DNA of 9,508 nucleotides from NCBI GenBank assembly GCA_028290595.1, contig JAQGJO010000581.1, positions 1-9,508 on the forward strand, in the 5' to 3' direction. How positions within the stretch are numbered: the first letter of the stretch is position 1; every line of letters starts with the position of its first letter. Made by a program: the position numbers and the translations under genes. The notes under the pieces were generated by a model. The model had not been told where the DNA came from. It worked only from the letters and a program-made list of their open reading frames with translations, and did not search any database. Below are positions 6,359 through 9,508 of this stretch, piece after piece. The DNA comes from Hyphomicrobiales bacterium (GTDB taxonomy: Bacteria > Pseudomonadota > Alphaproteobacteria > Rhizobiales > Beijerinckiaceae).

Positions 6359-7351
6359 ATGCGCCTTCGTGCCGGGTTTTTGCTTGCCAGCACAATTCTG
6401 GCCGTCGTGCTTTCAGGGCCGTCTTATGCGCAAACATCTGCGCAGCCGCTTGAGAAAGTGCTCTATCTGCTGCCGGCGCCGGCGGCGCGGCCGGCCTTCG
6501 GGCCGTGGATGGTGGCCAAGCAGCGCGGCTATTATGCAGCCGAAGGCCTGGACATTGAATTTCAGACAGCGAAAGGCGGCGTCGATGTCGCCAAGCAGGT
6601 CGGCGTCGGCAATGCGCTGATCGGCGGTGCGCTGGGCGATACGCCGATTATCGTTCGCGGCAATGACGTGCCGATCAAGGCTGTGGCTGTTCTCGGCGGC
6701 GGCGGCCTCACCCAGCTCATGGTGCATGAAGATTCCGACATTAAAGGCCCGGCGGATTTGCGAGGCAAGACTGTCACCGTGCTGGCCTATCAGGATACGA
6801 CCTTCTACGCGCTTCTCGGCATGCTTGCTCACGCGGGCATGACGAAGAACGACGTCGATATCCAGGCGGCAGGACCGAGCGGCATCTGGCAGTTATTCCT
6901 GGCCAGGAAGGCCGTCGCCATGGCTTCGGCGCCCGACTATATCGGCTACGTTCAGGAAAATGGCGGCAAGGTCCGCGTCATTCCGGGCGACGAGTTTTTC
7001 CCAAGCATGGCGCAGGCCATTCTGGCCTCCGACAAGACGATCAAGGAACGGCCAGACTTCGTGCGCAAGCTCGTACGCGCGACATTGCGGGGCATGACCG
7101 ACATTGTCGCCGATCCGGCGGGCACGGCGATCGATTTCGTCAAGGCTGCGCCGGAGAATGCCGGCCGCGAAAAGACGGTCCAATCGATTTTCGAGTTCTA
7201 CACGCAGTATGTTTACCGCGGACAGCCGAAGCCTGGTTTCATCGATCGGCAGAGATTGGCCAAACTCCAGGACTTTTATGTCGCGCAGCAGATTGCTCAG
7301 AAGGCGGTCCCCGTCGAGGACCTTTTCACCAACCAATTTATTGGTGAGTAA
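6359..7351 (+). CDS. ABC transporter substrate-binding protein, NMT1/THI5-like (SsuA/TauA superfamily)
   Basis: A periplasmic binding protein that would capture a small organic solute for an ABC importer, 330 aa. Residues 1-24 form a signal peptide: RLR, a hydrophobic core (GFLLASTILAVVLSG) and a cleavage site after SYA; no lipobox cysteine is seen. The mature part has the two-lobed fold hallmarks of the NMT1/TauA group: a ligand-facing start (VLYLLPAPAARPAFGPWMVAKQRGYYAAEGLDIEF, about 34-68), GPADLRGKTVTVL (130-142) and the hinge segment GPSGIWQLFLARKAVAMASAPD (172-193). Relatives bind taurine, sulfonates, nitrate or pyrimidines, and many orphan members in catabolic clusters bind aromatic acids. 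The ATG at 6359 has GAGG 7 bases upstream; ATG at 6344 is the alternative. No permease or ATPase gene is in the window. First gene of the plus-strand operon, probably under IclR control. Confidence 0.93.
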   Translation: MRLRAGFLLASTILAVVLSGPSYAQTSAQPLEKVLYLLPAPAARPAFGPWMVAKQRGYYAAEGLDIEFQTAKGGVDVAKQVGVGNALIGGALGDTPIIVRGNDVPIKAVAVLGGGGLTQLMVHEDSDIKGPADLRGKTVTVLAYQDTTFYALLGMLAHAGMTKNDVDIQAAGPSGIWQLFLARKAVAMASAPDYIGYVQENGGKVRVIPGDEFFPSMAQAILASDKTIKERPDFVRKLVRATLRGMTDIVADPAGTAIDFVKAAPENAGREKTVQSIFEFYTQYVYRGQPKPGFIDRQRLAKLQDFYVAQQIAQKAVPVEDLFTNQFIGE

Positions 7352-7363
7352 TGCCAATCGTTC

Positions 7364-7369
7364 GGGAGG
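7364..7369 (+). promoter_or_regulatory. Strong ribosome binding site of the small protein gene
   Basis: GGGAGG, 5 bases before the ATG at 7375, is the clearest ribosome site on the plus-strand operon. It is the main argument that the 62-aa frame is expressed. Confidence 0.75.
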
Positions 7370-7374
7370 TTTAG

Positions 7375-7563
7375 ATGAGTACGACAGACACCCAATCCTA
7401 TGAAGACATGCTGGGCGACGCCCTGGAGAAGCTTCTTTCCGAAGGGGCGGGATCGCTCGAACAATTGGCCGACGGGCTGAACAAGCTTGGGCCATTGCCG
7501 GCCAGCGAGCCGGTTTGGACGCCGGAGTCTCTTCAGCGCGAATTGGCGCGGCTGGCCGCCTGA
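7375..7563 (+). CDS. Small Rieske-associated protein, possibly recombinase-like helix-turn-helix domain
   Basis: A 62-aa soluble, acidic protein. GGGAGG lies 5 bases before its ATG and it fits tightly between the binding-protein gene (23-base gap) and the second Rieske gene (28-base gap), so it is very likely a real translated gene. Visible features: SYEDMLGDALEKLL (8-21), a helix; SLEQLADGLNKLGPL (27-41); and a C-terminal VWTPESLQRELARLA (47-61). The order (helix, leucine-rich helix with LN..G, then WT..S...EL.RL) resembles the short C-terminal helix-turn-helix of serine recombinases and the small proteins often annotated as recombinase-like helix-turn-helix domain beside ring-hydroxylating dioxygenases. 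That match is from memory and unverified. It has no catalytic or metal-binding residues. It may be an accessory or assembly factor of the oxygenase, or a small DNA-binding protein; the role is unknown. Confidence 0.8.
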   Translation: MSTTDTQSYEDMLGDALEKLLSEGAGSLEQLADGLNKLGPLPASEPVWTPESLQRELARLAA

Positions 7564-7591
7564 GGGCCATTCACCAGTTCCACGCTTTCAT

Positions 7592-8656
7592 ATGGATGAT
7601 CAGATGCAGAACCGACAGGCAAAGGCGGCACCCACCGCGCAGGACATTCTCAAGACGGGCATTCTGAACCAGTGGTATCTGGTCTGCCGAGCCAGCGACG
7701 TCGGTGACAAGCCGATCAAGTTAAAGCGCCTCAATCAGGATATTGCGCTTTGGCGCGATGCCTCGGGAAGCGTCCATGCGGTCGAGGATTTCTGTCCCCA
7801 TCGCGGCGCGCCTCTGTCGCGCGGAAGAGTCATCGATGGCAAGCTCGCCTGTGTTTATCACGGCCTGGCCGTCGATGGGACGGGAACCGTGACGGACGTT
7901 CCCCCGGTCGCCAACTGCCCCCTGGTCGGTCGCAAGATGATCCAGGGCTATCCTGTGCGCGAGGTCGCGGACGCCGTCTTTCTGTATTTCTCGAATGGCT
8001 TGAGCGACGACGTCCCGGAATTGCAGCTACCCGATCAGCTCGTATCGCGCGAATGGTCTGGCTTCATCTATGCGGCCGAATGGTCGTGCAACTATATGCT
8101 GCCGCTCGACAACCGGCTCGACCCGATGCATGCGGTCTATCTGCATGCGGATACATTCACGCTGCAATATGGCGTCAAGCAGAGCAAAATAGAAATTCAC
8201 GACACGGCGGATGGATTTTATATCGAGCGGGACAATCAGAAGGGCGTCAATATCGACCGCACCGAGGTGACGTATCATCCCGGCAGTAATTTCTGGGTCT
8301 ATACGCAGATTCCCTATCCGAAAGCGGCCGGCGGAAACTTCTTCGCCATTCTCAGCCATCTCACGCCGATCGATGAGGATCGCACCTATATGTGGGTGAT
8401 GCGCTATCAGAAATCGGAAGGATGGCGCCGCGATCTCTGGCGCTTTCTGTATAAGAACCGTCTCGGGAAGCGCCATGACTATGTCATCGAACAGGATCGC
8501 GACCTCATAGAAGCGATCCCGGCAGGCGCACGCGGCCGCGAAACCATGATCCAGTGCGATGTCGGTGTTTCCCGCATACGCCGCATGCTGCTGAAGGAAG
8601 CGACGCAGCAGGCTGAGCGTTTTGGAGGGGCGATTGACGTGCAGGCGGCCGAGTGA
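7592..8656 (+). CDS. Rieske 2Fe-2S ring-hydroxylating oxygenase, second paralogue (alpha-subunit type)
   Basis: A second Rieske non-haem iron terminal oxygenase, 354 aa, close to vanillate-demethylase/phthalate-dioxygenase-like alpha-only enzymes in length. Rieske ligands: C68-P-H70 and C87-V-Y-H90. The catalytic iron motif is CNYMLPLDNRLDPMHAVYLH, with D177, H180 and H185; the third ligand is probably D302 in VIEQDRDLIEAI. It is clearly distinct from the oxygenase at 1337-2620, shorter and with a different C-terminal half, so it should act on a different substrate or step. No beta subunit, ferredoxin or reductase is adjacent; electron transfer must come from elsewhere. The ATG at 7592 has no good ribosome site; ATG at 7604 (GGAT upstream) is an alternative, while longer starts would overlap the small gene. 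The last base pairs overlap the next gene's start (GTGA), indicating coupled translation. Confidence 0.93.
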   Translation: MDDQMQNRQAKAAPTAQDILKTGILNQWYLVCRASDVGDKPIKLKRLNQDIALWRDASGSVHAVEDFCPHRGAPLSRGRVIDGKLACVYHGLAVDGTGTVTDVPPVANCPLVGRKMIQGYPVREVADAVFLYFSNGLSDDVPELQLPDQLVSREWSGFIYAAEWSCNYMLPLDNRLDPMHAVYLHADTFTLQYGVKQSKIEIHDTADGFYIERDNQKGVNIDRTEVTYHPGSNFWVYTQIPYPKAAGGNFFAILSHLTPIDEDRTYMWVMRYQKSEGWRRDLWRFLYKNRLGKRHDYVIEQDRDLIEAIPAGARGRETMIQCDVGVSRIRRMLLKEATQQAERFGGAIDVQAAE

Positions 8657-9508
8657 ACGGATCTCTTAGCCTCGACGATGCCATTTTATTTGTCGGTCTT
8701 GGCCGCATGGGTGGACCGCTTGCATCGCGTCTGGCGCAGGCGGGATTCGATGTCCATGTCCACGATGTCGATCGAACGGCTGTCGATCTGCTCACAGCGC
8801 GCGGGATGATCGAGGCTCCGGCTGACCGGCTTGAGCAGCTTCGATACCGGCGCACGCTTCTTTGCCTGCCGGACCCCAGCGTGGTTGCGAAGTTCTTGGA
8901 AGGCAGGTCGCTTGAACCTGACGCGGGCTATTCGCGCACGGTTGCGGATTTCACCACCGTTGCGCCGTCGTTCGCCAGACAGATGCAGCGCGTTCTCATC
9001 GATCGGGGAATTGACTATCTCGATGTGCCGCTCTCGGGCGGCGAAGCGGGAGCAGCTTCGGGAAAGCTCGTGGTGATGGCAAGCGGGTCCTCGGCAGGCT
9101 TTGCGCAGGTTGAGCCTGTGCTCCGCACTGTCGGCACCATCGTGCATTATCTCGGAGGGATTGGCGCGGCGAGCCAGATGAAGGCGATCAATCAGTTCGT
9201 CTATCTCGCCTACAACGCCTGCTTTGCTGCCGGGCTCAGCATGGCAAAGACCGCCGGGCTGCCAGAAGCGGTCACCCTCGATATGCTGCGCAACGGCGCG
9301 CCGCGGCATCCGCTGATCGAGGATCGATTGGGGAAAGTGCTGGCCAGCGGCGGCAAAGACGGCTTCGCCATTTGGCGCTGCCTTAAAGACCTGAACTGCC
9401 TCGACGATATTCAGCCGTCCGGTCTGCCCGGTTCGCTCCACGACGCCATCAAGCTGGCCCTGGAAGAGGCGAAGGCCAATGGCCTCGGCTCGCACGACAT
9501 TCTGGCGA
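8653..9508 (+). CDS. NAD(P)-dependent oxidoreductase, 3-hydroxyisobutyrate dehydrogenase family (partial at right edge)
   Basis: A beta-hydroxyacid dehydrogenase of the 3-hydroxyisobutyrate / tartronate-semialdehyde reductase family, cytoplasmic. 285 residues are present; the family is about 290-300, so only a few C-terminal residues are missing. Seen: the Rossmann motif FVGLGRMGGPLASRLAQAG (13-31), DFTTVAP (99-105), the substrate-binding YLDVPLSGGEAGAASGKL (122-139), the catalytic Lys in GAASQMKAINQ (K177), and KDL (245-247). The only start giving a complete Rossmann motif is GTG at 8653, overlapping the Rieske stop by 4 bases (GTGA), with AGGCGG just upstream; the next ATG is inside the motif. 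It would interconvert a beta-hydroxy acid and its semialdehyde. In this operon it may process a product of the oxygenase, but substrate and cofactor preference (NAD or NADP) are not determined; an acidic residue after strand 2 (HVHDVD) favours NAD. Confidence 0.9.
   Translation, partial: MNGSLSLDDAILFVGLGRMGGPLASRLAQAGFDVHVHDVDRTAVDLLTARGMIEAPADRLEQLRYRRTLLCLPDPSVVAKFLEGRSLEPDAGYSRTVADFTTVAPSFARQMQRVLIDRGIDYLDVPLSGGEAGAASGKLVVMASGSSAGFAQVEPVLRTVGTIVHYLGGIGAASQMKAINQFVYLAYNACFAAGLSMAKTAGLPEAVTLDMLRNGAPRHPLIEDRLGKVLASGGKDGFAIWRCLKDLNCLDDIQPSGLPGSLHDAIKLALEEAKANGLGSHDILA

Noticed and set aside
7332..7345. Inverted repeat ACCAAT-TT-ATTGGT at the end of the binding-protein gene
   Set aside because: The 2-base centre cannot form a stable loop as drawn, there is no U-tract, and the bases are coding; not a convincing terminator.
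7487..7591. A longer start for the second Rieske gene that overlaps the small protein gene
   Set aside because: The added residues do not resemble a Rieske N-terminus and would overlap the well-supported 62-aa gene in another frame.
8686..9495. A 269-codon open frame on the minus strand opposite the dehydrogenase
   Set aside because: The plus strand carries all 3-hydroxyisobutyrate dehydrogenase motifs in order; the antisense frame has no family features.

Overview
The window looks like part of an aerobic catabolic gene cluster from a GC-rich proteobacterium. An alphaproteobacterium is my best guess, from base composition, GATC-rich codon use and the mix of families; this is an inference and a betaproteobacterium is not excluded. 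Ten protein-coding genes are supported. There are no tRNA or rRNA genes, no CRISPR array and no recognisable transposase or phage gene. Both edge genes are cut by the window.

Layout: (1) positions 1-2620, minus strand: a phthalate-4,5-dioxygenase-like Rieske oxygenase followed by an amidase that runs off the left edge. (2) 2621-2832: a divergent promoter region. (3) 2833-3588, plus: a cyclase-family (kynurenine formamidase / isatin hydrolase-like) metal hydrolase. (4) 3599-5342, minus: an LLM-class (RutA-like) flavin monooxygenase followed by a MarR regulator. (5) 5472-6227, minus: an IclR regulator with a TTG start. (6) 6228-6358: a second divergent regulatory region with a strong candidate operator. 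(7) 6359-9508, plus: a compact operon with an NMT1/THI5-like ABC substrate-binding protein, a 62-aa protein, a second Rieske oxygenase and a 3-hydroxyisobutyrate-dehydrogenase-family enzyme that overlaps the oxygenase by 4 bases and runs off the right edge.

How they may work together (inference): the binding protein captures a small organic compound, the two Rieske oxygenases hydroxylate or dealkylate it or its product, and the three amide-attacking families (amidase, cyclase-type hydrolase, RutA-like flavoenzyme) suggest a substrate with an amide or a nitrogen heterocycle. The dehydrogenase would oxidise or reduce a hydroxy acid or semialdehyde. The cluster has two local regulators (MarR and IclR). 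No Rieske reductase or ferredoxin, ABC permease or ATPase, or flavin reductase lies in the window, so these partners must be encoded elsewhere. The substrate cannot be read from the sequence.
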